A DNA stretch of 64,000 nt from Firm-13 sp037143795 (GCA_037143795.1 JBAWXZ010000010.1:1-64000), one strand, 5' to 3'. Positions 1 through 9,288 are shown, numbered from the stretch's first letter. A program made the numbers and translations. Notes: generated by a model not told the origin, from the letters alone.

Positions 1-50
1 CCTATGCGCTTGGTGTTATCTTCACAGAAATTGCACAGGCTATGAAATAA
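1..50 (+). CDS. C-terminal end of an unidentified upstream protein (partial)
   Basis: The frame beginning at base 3 reads YALGVIFTEIAQAMK and stops at TAA 48-50. The hydrophobic stretch followed by a polar tail would suit the last residues of a membrane protein, but only 15 codons are visible, so the family cannot be named. It is read on the same strand as the operon that follows. It could also be a chance open frame. Confidence 0.3.
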   Translation, partial: YALGVIFTEIAQAMK

Positions 51-89
51 TGAATGTTCATGTTATTGGATATGTTAACTGTGGTTGAA

Positions 90-117
90 TTGACAGATGT
101 AAACTTCTGAAAATAAT
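90..117 (+). promoter_or_regulatory. Candidate sigma-A promoter for the 221-7222 operon
   Basis: TTGACA at 90-95, a 16-bp spacer and AATAAT at 112-117 (5 of 6 matches to TATAAT). Transcription would start near 124, so the hairpin at 146-184 would lie in the 5' leader of the redox operon. Confidence 0.45.
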
Positions 118-145
118 TCGACTCTGCCGAAGGTGAAGATAATAA

Positions 146-198
146 AGTAGGGCCATACGGATTTCGATTCGCATGGCCTTCTTTCTGCTGCGTTTTTA
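146..198 (+). terminator. Hairpin: terminator of the upstream gene or leader attenuator
   Basis: GGCCAT (151-156) pairs with ATGGCC (173-178), extended by a few weaker pairs, with T-rich sequence behind it (CTTTCT and then GTTTTT at 192-197). It could end the upstream gene. Because a promoter-like element lies ahead of it, it could also be an attenuator in the leader of the following operon. Confidence 0.45.
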
Positions 199-220
199 GT
201 TAATTGAAAGTGGATTAGAT

Positions 221-556
221 TTGGTACCTCAACGGAATAAAAAAACGGGCTGCCTCGTTATGGCGATTGTCCTCGCAGTGATCTTTGCCAGTTTTAATCC
301 GGCTGCATATGCCCAAAGTAATCTTGTATCAGGAATCCGATGGATGTTTGTTGTTATTCCATTGATTCTTTTGTCAATATGCCTTATCTTTGCTATGAGA
401 AACAAAATAAACAAACGGCGCTTCGAAGCAATTTTGAAAGGAATCGATGCGTTTAAGGCGAACGGTGATGTAAACACCTTGAACGAACAGGAACTTCAGG
501 ATGTGCTTATCGCAGCCGGCGTAAAAAAAGATGTGCTTTGGGGCGGTAATGAGTAA
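221..556 (+). CDS. Small membrane protein of unknown function
   Basis: 111 residues from a TTG start; an in-frame ATG at 260 is the alternative. A hydrophobic segment at about 12-31 ends in AYAQS, resembling a signal-peptidase site, so it may be a signal peptide. A second hydrophobic segment (about 41-59) is followed by a basic stretch (RNKINKRRF) and a charged soluble tail of about 50 residues. No family is recognised. It lies 22 bp ahead of the GlpA-like gene on the same strand, so it is probably the first gene of that operon and could anchor or organise the redox enzymes at the membrane. That role is only inferred from position. Confidence 0.6.
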   Translation: MVPQRNKKTGCLVMAIVLAVIFASFNPAAYAQSNLVSGIRWMFVVIPLILLSICLIFAMRNKINKRRFEAILKGIDAFKANGDVNTLNEQELQDVLIAAGVKKDVLWGGNE

Positions 557-578
557 CCCTTTTTGACTGGAGGGGGAA

Positions 579-2279
579 ATGTCATATATAGCAGCACTGA
601 ACAGACGGTTGAATATCCTTTACGGCGGAAACGTATTCGCAGCGGAAGAAAACGGATGCCTGCATATCAGAGGCGAGCTTTCCGACTGGCAGGAAATTGT
701 CCGTGCAGGATTGATCTCCGTGAACAGGAAAAAATATACCGGACTTGTAAATGAAATAAGGCTGACCGGTGTTGAAATACCGCCGATGAAGCTGCCGAAG
801 TCTGCGGATAACACAATGGATGGAGCGCGCCCGGATGTGCTGGTGATAGGCGGCGGTATTATAGGCTGTTCCATCGCACGGGAACTTAAGCGGTACAAAA
901 TAGATGTAATAATTGCGGAAAAAGAACACGATGTAGCGATGCATGCATCAGGTCGTAATGACGGCATGGTTCATCCGGGAGTGGATCTGCGCAAGGGACA
1001 GCTCAAAAAGAAATACAACGATATCGGCAACCGTATGTTCAGCACTGTATGCGCGGAACTCGGGGTGCCGTTTCGTTATGTCGGGCAGTACCTGTGTTTT
1101 GCGAAAAAATGGATTAAGCCCCTGATAGCGGTTGTCCCGCTTTATTGGAAAGCAATGAAAGTACCCGCAGAATATGTGAGCCGACGGAATCTTAAAAAGA
1201 AAGAACCAAACCTGAGCAATCAGATATCCTGCGCTGTGTTTTTTCCTACAGCGGGTATTGTGTGTCCTTACGGACTGACGATTGCATATGCCGAGAATGC
1301 CGTGAACAACGGTGCAAGGTTATGCCTTGATACGGCCGTACTTGATATGGAAGTGGTAAACGGCAAAATTCTAAGTGTATTGACCAACCGGGGCAGAATA
1401 TATCCTGAGCTCGTTATCAATGCCGCAGGTGTATTTTCGGAGGACATTGCCAAGATGGCGCATGATCATTTTTTCTCCATTCATCCGCGTAAAGGTACTA
1501 ATATCATTTTTGACAAAAAGGCTGCCTATCAGGTGCGGACTATTGCTTCATCGCTGGGTACTTTTGATAAGAAAACCAGCCATACCAAGGGCGGAGGCTT
1601 GGTGAGCACTGTCGACGGTAACCTGCTTGTCGGTCCTGACGCAATAGAGACATATGAACGGGAGAATTTTGAGACCAGTCCGGAAAGTATCAGAAACATA
1701 ACCGAAAAACAGCGGTTTACCAGTCCCAATCTGGATAACAGGGATATTATCACCTATTTTACAGGCGTACGTGCTGCCACATATGAAGAGGACTTTATCA
1801 TATCATTCGGCAAATTTACATCCAACCTGATTCATGCTGCAGGAATACAATCCCCGGGAGTTACTGCTGCGCCGGCTATCGCAGTGGATATTGCCAGGAT
1901 GGCCGCAAACTACCTTGGCGCAGCAAAAAACGAACAGTTTGACCCGATACGCGTTCCTATTCCGCAGCCGGCGGGTATGCCGCAGGATAAAAGGGATGCA
2001 CTGATCAGACAGGACGAAAACTATGGCGTGATTGTATGCCGCTGTGAGGAAGTAAGCCGCGGTGAAATACTGGATGCGCTGCGCCGTTCCGTTCCCTGTG
2101 ATACTGTTGACGGTGTCAAGCGCCGTGTGCGAGCGGGGATGGGACGATGCCAGGGCGGATTTTGCGGACCTCTTGTCGCACAGATCATCGCAGGTGAAAT
2201 GGATATACCGCTCGAGAAGGTGCGGAAAAGCAAGTATGACAGCAACATAGTGTTCGGTAACAACAAGGAGAGCATATGA
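579..2279 (+). CDS. GlpA-like FAD-dependent dehydrogenase with C-terminal [2Fe-2S] (BFD-like) domain
   Basis: 566 residues from an ATG just behind a GGAGGGGG ribosome site. Residues 1-80 form an extra domain (contains HIRGELSDW) not found in classical GlpA. The FAD Rossmann motif VIGGGIIG is at 89-96, followed by a DAO-type fold. The C-terminus is a BFD-like [2Fe-2S] domain with CRC (487-489) and C-x4-C (524, 529). Anaerobic glycerol-3-phosphate dehydrogenases of this type oxidise a phosphorylated polyol and pass electrons through FAD and Fe-S to partner subunits. The next gene overlaps by 4 bp, so the two are translationally coupled. Family assignment is firm; the substrate is not, since the kinase and the AGPS-like enzyme in the operon leave room for something other than glycerol 3-phosphate. 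Confidence 0.85.
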   Translation: MSYIAALNRRLNILYGGNVFAAEENGCLHIRGELSDWQEIVRAGLISVNRKKYTGLVNEIRLTGVEIPPMKLPKSADNTMDGARPDVLVIGGGIIGCSIARELKRYKIDVIIAEKEHDVAMHASGRNDGMVHPGVDLRKGQLKKKYNDIGNRMFSTVCAELGVPFRYVGQYLCFAKKWIKPLIAVVPLYWKAMKVPAEYVSRRNLKKKEPNLSNQISCAVFFPTAGIVCPYGLTIAYAENAVNNGARLCLDTAVLDMEVVNGKILSVLTNRGRIYPELVINAAGVFSEDIAKMAHDHFFSIHPRKGTNIIFDKKAAYQVRTIASSLGTFDKKTSHTKGGGLVSTVDGNLLVGPDAIETYERENFETSPESIRNITEKQRFTSPNLDNRDIITYFTGVRAATYEEDFIISFGKFTSNLIHAAGIQSPGVTAAPAIAVDIARMAANYLGAAKNEQFDPIRVPIPQPAGMPQDKRDALIRQDENYGVIVCRCEEVSRGEILDALRRSVPCDTVDGVKRRVRAGMGRCQGGFCGPLVAQIIAGEMDIPLEKVRKSKYDSNIVFGNNKESI

Positions 2280-3535
2280 AGGTACTGCATTTTGATGTTA
2301 CAGTTATCGGCGCAGGACCTGCCGGACTTGCTGCCGCTTTGTCGGCGGCTGACGAAGGCGCCGGCGTTTTACTGGTCGAGCGGGAAGCAAGGCTGGGCGG
2401 TATATTGAAACAGTGCATCCATGACGGATTCGGGTTGGTAAGATTCGGAGAAAAATTGTCCGGGCCTGAATATGCACACCGGTTTATTGAACAGCTGCCA
2501 AACACGAATATTACAATATCTACGCTGACCTTTGTAACAAAAATTGACAGGCAGCCGGACGGTTTTGTAATTACACTGGTCAGCAAAGACGGAATAAGCG
2601 AGGTATTTACCAAAAGTCTTGTGCTGGCCTGCGGCTGCCGGGAGCGTACATCACGCCAGATCGGAATACACGGGCGCCACTCGGCCGGTATCTTTACAGC
2701 CGGCACCGCACAGTATTATACGAATGTATTAGGCAAAATGCCGACAAAACGATGTGTTATCCTGGGCTCAGGCGATATCGGGCTGATCATGGCGCGCCGC
2801 CTGACACTCGAGGGTGCACAGGTATTGGGCGTGTACGAGGCAAAGCCTACGGCGAGCGGCCTTATGCGCAATATATATCAGTGCCTGGAGGATTTCAATA
2901 TACCGCTGTACACAAGCAAAACCGTGACTCGTGTGTTTGGTGAGGGGCGACTTTGCGCTGTGGAGGTGTCAGACGTGGATGAAAATATGACGCCCATCCC
3001 CGGTACTCAGAAAATCATAGAATGTGATGCGCTGATACTCTCGGTTGGACTGATTCCTGAAAACGAGCTGGCGGAGAGCATCGGGATACCGCTGGATCAT
3101 CGGACAAAAGGTCCGGTGACCGATCAAAACAGCATGAGCATGGTTGGCGGTGTGTTTTGCTGCGGCAATGCGCTGCACGTAAATGATCTGGTGGATTATG
3201 TATCAGAAAGCGGTGAGGCTGCCGGACGCGCCGCTGCAAGGTATCGGCCGGGGGAACGTACTTTTGCACAGATGAAAACTGATGACAATATTTTATATGC
3301 TGTACCGCAGATGCTCAGCATATCAGAACTGACAGCACCGGTTACGGTTTATTTCCGTTCGAAAACCGAACGGGGAAAAACGCGCCTTACGGTGACGGTT
3401 GACGGCAGGGAGATATTTAAAAGAACCTATTCACAGCTTCGTCCTCCTGAAATGGAACGGATCGAAATCGATTTCAAAGGATTGCGGATAATGCCTGGCA
3501 GCAATATCCGGTTTGCGCTTGCGGAGGTGATTTGA
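2276..3535 (+). CDS. NAD(P)/FAD-dependent oxidoreductase, GlpB-position partner
   Basis: 419 residues. The N-terminal FAD motif VIGAGPAG is at 10-17, with CGCRERT near 119-125, a second dinucleotide fold VILGSGDIG at 161-169, and a C-terminal beta-rich domain of about 100 residues. Proteins like this sit beside GlpA-like dehydrogenases and DUF1667 proteins in Clostridia and Thermotoga, where they replace GlpB/GlpC and probably link the dehydrogenase to NAD(P)H or another carrier. Start ATG 2276 overlaps the upstream stop (ATGA), and the stop is 1 bp before the TTG of the DUF1667 gene. The three genes look like one complex. The direction of electron flow is not shown by the sequence. Confidence 0.85.
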   Translation: MKVLHFDVTVIGAGPAGLAAALSAADEGAGVLLVEREARLGGILKQCIHDGFGLVRFGEKLSGPEYAHRFIEQLPNTNITISTLTFVTKIDRQPDGFVITLVSKDGISEVFTKSLVLACGCRERTSRQIGIHGRHSAGIFTAGTAQYYTNVLGKMPTKRCVILGSGDIGLIMARRLTLEGAQVLGVYEAKPTASGLMRNIYQCLEDFNIPLYTSKTVTRVFGEGRLCAVEVSDVDENMTPIPGTQKIIECDALILSVGLIPENELAESIGIPLDHRTKGPVTDQNSMSMVGGVFCCGNALHVNDLVDYVSESGEAAGRAAARYRPGERTFAQMKTDDNILYAVPQMLSISELTAPVTVYFRSKTERGKTRLTVTVDGREIFKRTYSQLRPPEMERIEIDFKGLRIMPGSNIRFALAEVI

Positions 3536-3536
3536 T

Positions 3537-3908
3537 TTGAAGGAGATTACCTGTATTGTCTGTCCGAATGGCTGCCGGATTGTTGCTCGGATGCAGGACG
3601 GACAATTCGTGTTTTCCGGCAACCGCTGTGTGAGGGGCCTGGAATTTGCCGTCACAGAGTTAACTGCTCCGATGCGTTCCATTACCACGACAGTACGCAC
3701 GGTGTTTAAAGAGCTGCCGGTGCTTCCTGTAAGAACGAAGGGCGAGGTTCCCAAAGAAATGATACCGGGGATTATCCGCGAACTGGCAAAGGTATTGATT
3801 TCCGAAAAAATCGGCATAGGAGAAACGGTTGCTGCCAATATTCTGGGCAGCGGCGTTGATGTGATAGCAACAAGCAATCTGCTCAAATCAGGAGAAGAAA
3901 AGGAGTGA
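3537..3908 (+). CDS. DUF1667 family Cys-cluster protein
   Basis: 123 residues from a TTG start 8 bp behind GGAGGTGA. The N-terminus has C-x2-C-x3-C (CIVCPNGC, residues 6-13) and a fourth Cys in NRCVRG, the likely ligand set for an Fe-S cluster or metal. DUF1667 proteins regularly accompany GlpA-like and GlpB-like flavoproteins, so this is probably the small electron-transfer subunit of the dehydrogenase. The remainder has no recognisable motif. Confidence 0.85.
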   Translation: MKEITCIVCPNGCRIVARMQDGQFVFSGNRCVRGLEFAVTELTAPMRSITTTVRTVFKELPVLPVRTKGEVPKEMIPGIIRELAKVLISEKIGIGETVAANILGSGVDVIATSNLLKSGEEKE

Positions 3909-3913
3909 TTATC

Positions 3914-5449
3914 ATGATGAATCCACTCGTACTGACAATCGACCTGGGAACGCAAAGTGTAAGGGTCCTGCTGATTGATAAAGAGGGAAGCGTACTTCAT
4001 GAAGTACAGCATAAATTTGAAAAACCATATTATTCGACATACCCGGGCTGGGCGGAGCAAAAGCCCGAGGTGTACTGGGATGCAATATGCAAAATATCAC
4101 AGCAGCTCAAAGTCGATGCACAGCAGATATGGAAGGACATCATCGCTGTGACCGTCACCACGATCCGTGATACCTGCCTGTGTGTGGATAAAAATGGAAA
4201 GCCGCTGCGCGATGTGATTGTATGGCTGGACAAGCGCGAATGTTTACACGCAAAGCCCGTTCCGCTTGTCAGTATGGCACTGATAACACTTGTCGGAAAG
4301 AAGGATACTATCGAATTGCAGCGAAAGGTATCAGCCTGCAACTGGATTATGGAAAACCAGCCGGAGATATGGAAAAACACATATAAATTCATCATGATAT
4401 CCGGCTATTTAAATTTCATGCTTACCGGCAATCTGGTTGATTCGGTAGCCAACATGATCGGACATATCCCATTAAACAGCAAAACCCGCAAGTGGATGGG
4501 AAAATACGAATTAAACCGCTGTGTATTTGACATCGAAATAGAAAAGCTGACCGAGCTTGTCGAACCGGGCGAAAGGATCGGAACCATAACGAGCGAAGCT
4601 GCCTTGCAGACGGGTATACCGGAGGGACTGCCGCTCATTGCCACAGGCTCGGATAAAGGATGCGAGACGCTCGGACTTTCCTGTGCCACCCCTGACAAGG
4701 CGGCAATCGGGCTGGGTACGACGGCTACCATTGAGTTCACAATTGATCGATACATGGAGCCTTTACCGTTCATACCGGCCTATCCCGCTGTATTAAAAAA
4801 CCACTATAACCCGGAGGTGCAGGTATACAGAGGCTACTGGCTCATTTCCTGGTTTAAAAATGAGTTTGCAGCCAAAGAGGTGGAACAGGCGAAAACAATG
4901 GGCATCACTCCCGAAGAACTGCTCAATACCCGTCTTGCGGAAATTCCGGCAGGCTGCAACGGACTGGTATTTCAGCCGTATTTCACTCCCGGCGTCATCA
5001 TGCCGAAGGCAAAAGGTGCGATCATCGGCTTTTCGGATATCCATACACGTATACACATCTACCGGGCGATCATAGAGGGAATCAACTTCGCCCTGATGGA
5101 CGGGCTCTATACAATGGAACGAAGGGGCAAGGTAAAGATAAAGAAATTGTTTATTGCGGGCGGGGGGTCACAGAGTGACGAGATATGCCAGATAACGGCA
5201 AATATGTTCGGCCTTCCTGTGTACCGCATACAAACCCATGAGGCAACCGGCCTGGGCAGCTCTATTGTAGCGTTTGCAGCAATGGGTATTTTTCCGGATG
5301 TTGACGAGGCGATCAAAGCGATGGTGCATATCAAGGATGAATTCCTGCCGGATATGCAGGAACACATCACGTACAAAAGACTTTTTGAAGAGGTTTTTTC
5401 GAAAATATTCAATAAACTGCTGCCGCTCTACAAAAAGACCCGCATGTAA
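3914..5449 (+). CDS. FGGY-family carbohydrate kinase (glycerol/xylulose-kinase-like)
   Basis: 511 residues. ATG 3914 lies 8 bp behind AAGGAG; the frame is open 9 bp further upstream. The N-terminal phosphate-binding loop IDLGTQSVRV, the central GLGTTATIEF and the C-terminal adenosine motif IAGGGSQSDEICQ are all present. The family phosphorylates polyols or sugars with ATP. Its place between the GlpA-like flavoproteins and the FAD oxidase says it supplies their phosphorylated substrate. It is not a close match to GlpK, so I do not assign glycerol. Confidence 0.85.
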   Translation: MMNPLVLTIDLGTQSVRVLLIDKEGSVLHEVQHKFEKPYYSTYPGWAEQKPEVYWDAICKISQQLKVDAQQIWKDIIAVTVTTIRDTCLCVDKNGKPLRDVIVWLDKRECLHAKPVPLVSMALITLVGKKDTIELQRKVSACNWIMENQPEIWKNTYKFIMISGYLNFMLTGNLVDSVANMIGHIPLNSKTRKWMGKYELNRCVFDIEIEKLTELVEPGERIGTITSEAALQTGIPEGLPLIATGSDKGCETLGLSCATPDKAAIGLGTTATIEFTIDRYMEPLPFIPAYPAVLKNHYNPEVQVYRGYWLISWFKNEFAAKEVEQAKTMGITPEELLNTRLAEIPAGCNGLVFQPYFTPGVIMPKAKGAIIGFSDIHTRIHIYRAIIEGINFALMDGLYTMERRGKVKIKKLFIAGGGSQSDEICQITANMFGLPVYRIQTHEATGLGSSIVAFAAMGIFPDVDEAIKAMVHIKDEFLPDMQEHITYKRLFEEVFSKIFNKLLPLYKKTRM

Positions 5450-5464
5450 GAAAGGAGCACCGCT

Positions 5465-7222
5465 ATGTCACATCCTTATAAAGGTTTTGAACCCGAATGG
5501 GTAAAAGGTGAATTCCCGAAAAATTCCTATCGCTCCATCTTTAAGTGGGGAGATCCGCTCAGGATTAAAGAACCAAAGGAATCCCTGTACAAAATGCTGA
5601 AGGAGAAGTTCAGCCTGGATGATACATTCTTCAGCGAATACAGTGAGAATACGGGGTTTGACAAGGTGGAATTTGAAATTCCATGTAAGCTCACCAAAAC
5701 GCAGCTGGATGCATTCAGGGAAATTGTCGGGGATGAATTTGTACGGACGGATGATTACTCCCGCCTGTCTGTCGCTTATGGCAAAACAATGTATGACATC
5801 ATGCGTCTTCGCAATAAACGGATCGACAATGTTCCCGATGCTGTGCTTTATCCCGATACGAAGGAACAGATCGAAAGAATAGTTGCTGTCTGCACGGCAG
5901 AGAAAATACCGGTTTATGTCTACGGGGGCGGTTCTTCCGTCACCCGCGGCGTAGAGTGCGTAAAGGGCGGCATATCGATGGATATGCGCCTCCGGTTTAA
6001 CAAATTGGTAAGCTTTAACGAGACGGATCAGATCATTACCGTTGAGGCAGGCATGAGCGGCCCGAAGCTGGAACAGACGCTGAATCAGGCGGTAAGCCTT
6101 TTTGGCGCAAAACGCGCATATACGTGCGGTCATTTTCCGCAGAGCTTTGAATATTCTTCGGTAGGCGGCTGGGTGGTAACGCGTGGTGCCGGGCAAAACT
6201 CCACCTATTACGGCGTGATCTCCGATATTGTCATCGGGCAGGAATACGCGACTCCTGCAGGCAATATTAAGACCGACAGTTACCCCCGTAAATCAACAGG
6301 TCCTGATCTGGGCCATATCATGATGGGCAGTGAAGGCACATTCGGCGTTCTCACGCATGTTTCCCTGCGCTTCTTCCGCCACATGCCGGAAACCGTCAAA
6401 CGGTTCTCCTATATGTTTGCAGACTGGGAGACTGCACAGCAGGCGGCACGCGAAATCATGCAGTCTGAGGCAGGCTACCCTTCGGTATTCCGGCTGTCCG
6501 ACCCCGAAGAAACAGGGATCATGTTACGGATGTACGGCGTGGATGAGAGCCCGCTGAAGAATTTGTTCCGGCTTAAGGGATTTAAGGAAGGTGAAATGTG
6601 CCTGTACCTCGGATTTACGAACGGTGAGAAGGGCTTTTCTAAAAACTGCGCTAAGAATGTACGTAGGATATGCAGGCGATACAACGGTATGAACCTTACG
6701 GGCAATGTCACCAAAGCATGGGAAACGGGACGTTTTAATGACCCTTACCTGCGCGATACCATACATGATTTCGGAATTGTAACAGACACGATGGAGTGCA
6801 GCGTCAACTGGAGCAACATGACACAGGTCTACCGCGATGTCCGCGCATACTGTAAATCCCGTCCAGATACAATCTGCACGACTCATATGTCACACATGTA
6901 TCCGCAGGGAGCCAATCTGTATTTTATCTTTATTGTTAAAATGAGCGATCCGGAGGAGTTCCGCACCTATCATGCGGGTATACTGGACGCGATTCAAAAA
7001 TCGGGAGCCGCCATGAGCCATCACCACGGCATCGGCAAGATGTTTGGTCCCTGGCTGGAGGGATCTCTTGGACACAACGAGTTCGCCGTGCTGAAAGCAC
7101 TCAAAAAGCACTTTGATCCGGACAATATCATGAATCCGGGCGGTACCTTAGGGCTGGATACACCGGAGGAGCAAAAACGGTATTTGAAATTCTCTGATAC
7201 AGATAAATCCGGACAGGGATGA
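5465..7222 (+). CDS. FAD-binding oxidase, alkylglycerone-phosphate-synthase-like
   Basis: 585 residues from ATG behind AAAGGAGCACC. The PCMH-type FAD_binding_4 domain starts near 130 (VYVYGGGSSVTRGVE), followed by an FAD-oxidase C-terminal domain. The C-terminal motif SHHHGIGKMFG near residue 520 matches the His-rich active-site loop of alkyl-DHAP synthase more than that of glycolate or lactate oxidases. AGPS swaps the acyl of acyl-DHAP for a fatty alcohol; bacterial relatives include oxidases of hydroxy-acids. With the kinase and GlpA/B-like genes, the substrate may be a triose-phosphate-type molecule. The exact reaction is unknown. Confidence 0.8.
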   Translation: MSHPYKGFEPEWVKGEFPKNSYRSIFKWGDPLRIKEPKESLYKMLKEKFSLDDTFFSEYSENTGFDKVEFEIPCKLTKTQLDAFREIVGDEFVRTDDYSRLSVAYGKTMYDIMRLRNKRIDNVPDAVLYPDTKEQIERIVAVCTAEKIPVYVYGGGSSVTRGVECVKGGISMDMRLRFNKLVSFNETDQIITVEAGMSGPKLEQTLNQAVSLFGAKRAYTCGHFPQSFEYSSVGGWVVTRGAGQNSTYYGVISDIVIGQEYATPAGNIKTDSYPRKSTGPDLGHIMMGSEGTFGVLTHVSLRFFRHMPETVKRFSYMFADWETAQQAAREIMQSEAGYPSVFRLSDPEETGIMLRMYGVDESPLKNLFRLKGFKEGEMCLYLGFTNGEKGFSKNCAKNVRRICRRYNGMNLTGNVTKAWETGRFNDPYLRDTIHDFGIVTDTMECSVNWSNMTQVYRDVRAYCKSRPDTICTTHMSHMYPQGANLYFIFIVKMSDPEEFRTYHAGILDAIQKSGAAMSHHHGIGKMFGPWLEGSLGHNEFAVLKALKKHFDPDNIMNPGGTLGLDTPEEQKRYLKFSDTDKSGQG

Positions 7223-7229
7223 TGAACGG

Positions 7230-7257
7230 CGCCGTCAATGAACGACGGCGGCCTTTT
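7230..7257 (+). terminator. Rho-independent terminator of the redox operon
   Basis: Perfect 7-bp stem CGCCGTC (7230-7236) / GACGGCG (7244-7250) with a 7-nt loop, then GCCTTTT. It starts 8 bp after the stop of the FAD oxidase and overlaps the 3' end of the convergent MATE gene. Confidence 0.75.
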
Positions 7258-8554
7258 CCCATTTGCGGGAACGCCAGCGCCAGGCTGTGAGCAGTCCGCG
7301 CAGCCACTCATCAGCCAGAAGTGCCAGAAATATACCGGCTACTCCCAAAGATAAGACGTGTGTAAACAGATATCCAAGCGGAATACAGACGAAAAGAATA
7401 GAGGAAGAACATACGAGGATCAGCCATTTCACATCGCCTGCCCCGCGAACACAATAACCAATCACCAGGTTAAACGGCCGCCCGATTTCGATGCCCAAAT
7501 CTACCAGAAAGCACCAGAAAAGTATGGTCATTATTTCTTGATTTGCACCCAGCACATGCAGGATAGGGCGCTGCAATATCATCAGAACGGCCATTGCGGA
7601 CAAGTTCAGAATCATCGCAATCCGCAGACTGCGATATCCAAACCGGTATGCTTCGTCGAAATTTCCGGCACCGATCAGCCGGCCGACAAGGATCTGCGTG
7701 CTTTGTCCTACGGAAAAACCCAGGAGTTGAACAAAGGCAACTAGGTTCATCGCATAGGTATAGCTTGTCATTGCGGCTGTCCCCATAGAGGCAACGAAGG
7801 TTGTCAGGAACAGAAGCATCACACTGAAGGCAAAAAAATCGCCCGCACCAGGTACCCCGATGCGCAGAATTTCACGGATGCCGGCAAAGGGGAACGGCTT
7901 CTCGAGCCGGAAGCGGATGTTATATTTGAGAGCGGCAACAACCATGACCACGGCTCCGGCAAATTGCGAGAAAATCGTCCAGGAAGCAACACCGCCGATT
8001 CCGAAATCCGGCATACCATACGGCCGCAGAATAATGATGGTATTTCCGATTACGTTCATGATATTCATGCCAAGAAATACCATCATCGGTGTACGTGCCT
8101 GACCGTAGTTACGCATGATGGTACCCAGTGAAAAAGTCAGGCCCTGCAGGAAACACAAACCGCCAAGGATGCAAAAGTAGGTGGATGCGTAATCGAGTAC
8201 CTTGCCCTCAAGCCCGATCATTGTGAGGAAAGTGCGATGAAACAGCAGTACCGCAAGTCCAACCGTTATTCCGATAACCAGATTCATAATAATGGCGATC
8301 GTCGATGCAGAGGCCGCATGGGCAGTGTTGCCGGCACCAATATTCTGTGACACGACAACGGCCGTTCCGAGAGTAACAACAATAAACAGCATATTGATTA
8401 TGAACAGCAATTGAGTGGATATTCCGATCGCAGCAACGGCTTCGTTGTTATAGCGGCTGAGAAGATAGATATTTACCATGCCTATTGCTTTGGCAAGGAA
8501 GTTCTCCACAAATATGGGCCATGCCAGGTCTCGTAAACGCAGTGTCCGGTTCAT
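7235..8554 (-). CDS. MATE-family multidrug/Na+ antiporter
   Basis: 439 residues starting at the ATG behind AGGAGA (reverse of 8562-8567); the open frame runs 45 bp further upstream without an RBS. The sequence has about twelve hydrophobic segments arranged as two MATE repeats, with the typical start LRDLAWPIFVENFLAKAIGMVN and the second-repeat element ILRIGVPGAGDF. The family exports cationic drugs or metabolites using Na+ or H+ gradients. Convergent with the redox operon and followed upstream by a lipoprotein gene in the same direction; no functional link is evident. Confidence 0.9.
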   Translation of the reverse strand: MNRTLRLRDLAWPIFVENFLAKAIGMVNIYLLSRYNNEAVAAIGISTQLLFIINMLFIVVTLGTAVVVSQNIGAGNTAHAASASTIAIIMNLVIGITVGLAVLLFHRTFLTMIGLEGKVLDYASTYFCILGGLCFLQGLTFSLGTIMRNYGQARTPMMVFLGMNIMNVIGNTIIILRPYGMPDFGIGGVASWTIFSQFAGAVVMVVAALKYNIRFRLEKPFPFAGIREILRIGVPGAGDFFAFSVMLLFLTTFVASMGTAAMTSYTYAMNLVAFVQLLGFSVGQSTQILVGRLIGAGNFDEAYRFGYRSLRIAMILNLSAMAVLMILQRPILHVLGANQEIMTILFWCFLVDLGIEIGRPFNLVIGYCVRGAGDVKWLILVCSSSILFVCIPLGYLFTHVLSLGVAGIFLALLADEWLRGLLTAWRWRSRKWEKAAVVH

Positions 8555-8631
8555 TAGCCGTTCTCCTGTCCGTTGTTTATTGGTTGCTGTTACGGGCATC
8601 CGCCGACATGACGACTCAACTTTAATGTCAA

Positions 8632-9231
8632 CTATCCAGCTTCCAGCATCGGATCAAAGATATTTTTGACATCTGCAAATGTTACAAACTGATTTGTCTG
8701 CAAAAGAGGGAAAAGCGGCGTCAGACTTTGGGCTTTGATAAAGGAGCCCCCGATTGTGAAGGTTTGATCATCATATAATGGACCAACCAACAAAAATATA
8801 CCAGAGTCATCTTCGGACAATTGTGTGTCCAAAAAGATTTCATAAACAATATTTTCGTCCGGCACCGCGGTTTTGTCCGATGATGCGTGAATAACGGATA
8901 TTTTGTTGAACAAGTCTTCAATCGAGGTGAGCTTCTCCTGATCTTGAATAGTAACCGTACTGACCTTGGTGTAGTCCTGATATTTTATAAGTGTCACAGA
9001 AGTGACATCCTGCCATTTGAATTCAAGCAAGTCCTTTAGAAGTTCAGATGATCCAAGCTTTACTTCAAAAACTTCATCCGGTCCGGTCGGGACAGTACTC
9101 GTAACTTCTGTTAAACTCGTTGACTGATCAGCTGCTTTTTGCGAACATCCGGCCGGCATGAATAGAGTTCCTGCCAGAATACCCAGAGAAACAATAATTT
9201 CAAGACACACAGAGGGGGTTATTTTCCTCAT
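8632..9231 (-). CDS. Predicted lipoprotein of unknown function
   Basis: 199 residues, ATG behind GAGGTGAAAG. The N-terminus carries a type-II signal peptide with lipobox PAGC, lipidated at about Cys29, then a Ser/Thr-rich linker and an acidic domain of about 150 residues. No domain family is recognised. It lies downstream of the frameshifted ECF-sigma-like remnant on the same strand, an arrangement reminiscent of sigma factor / surface lipoprotein pairs, which leaves its present regulation unclear. Confidence 0.75.
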   Translation of the reverse strand: MRKITPSVCLEIIVSLGILAGTLFMPAGCSQKAADQSTSLTEVTSTVPTGPDEVFEVKLGSSELLKDLLEFKWQDVTSVTLIKYQDYTKVSTVTIQDQEKLTSIEDLFNKISVIHASSDKTAVPDENIVYEIFLDTQLSEDDSGIFLLVGPLYDDQTFTIGGSFIKAQSLTPLFPLLQTNQFVTFADVKNIFDPMLEAG

Positions 9232-9288
9232 ATACTTTCACCTCGAATCCTGATGGCATATGCCGGCAGCAAAGAGCGCAAAATGCAG

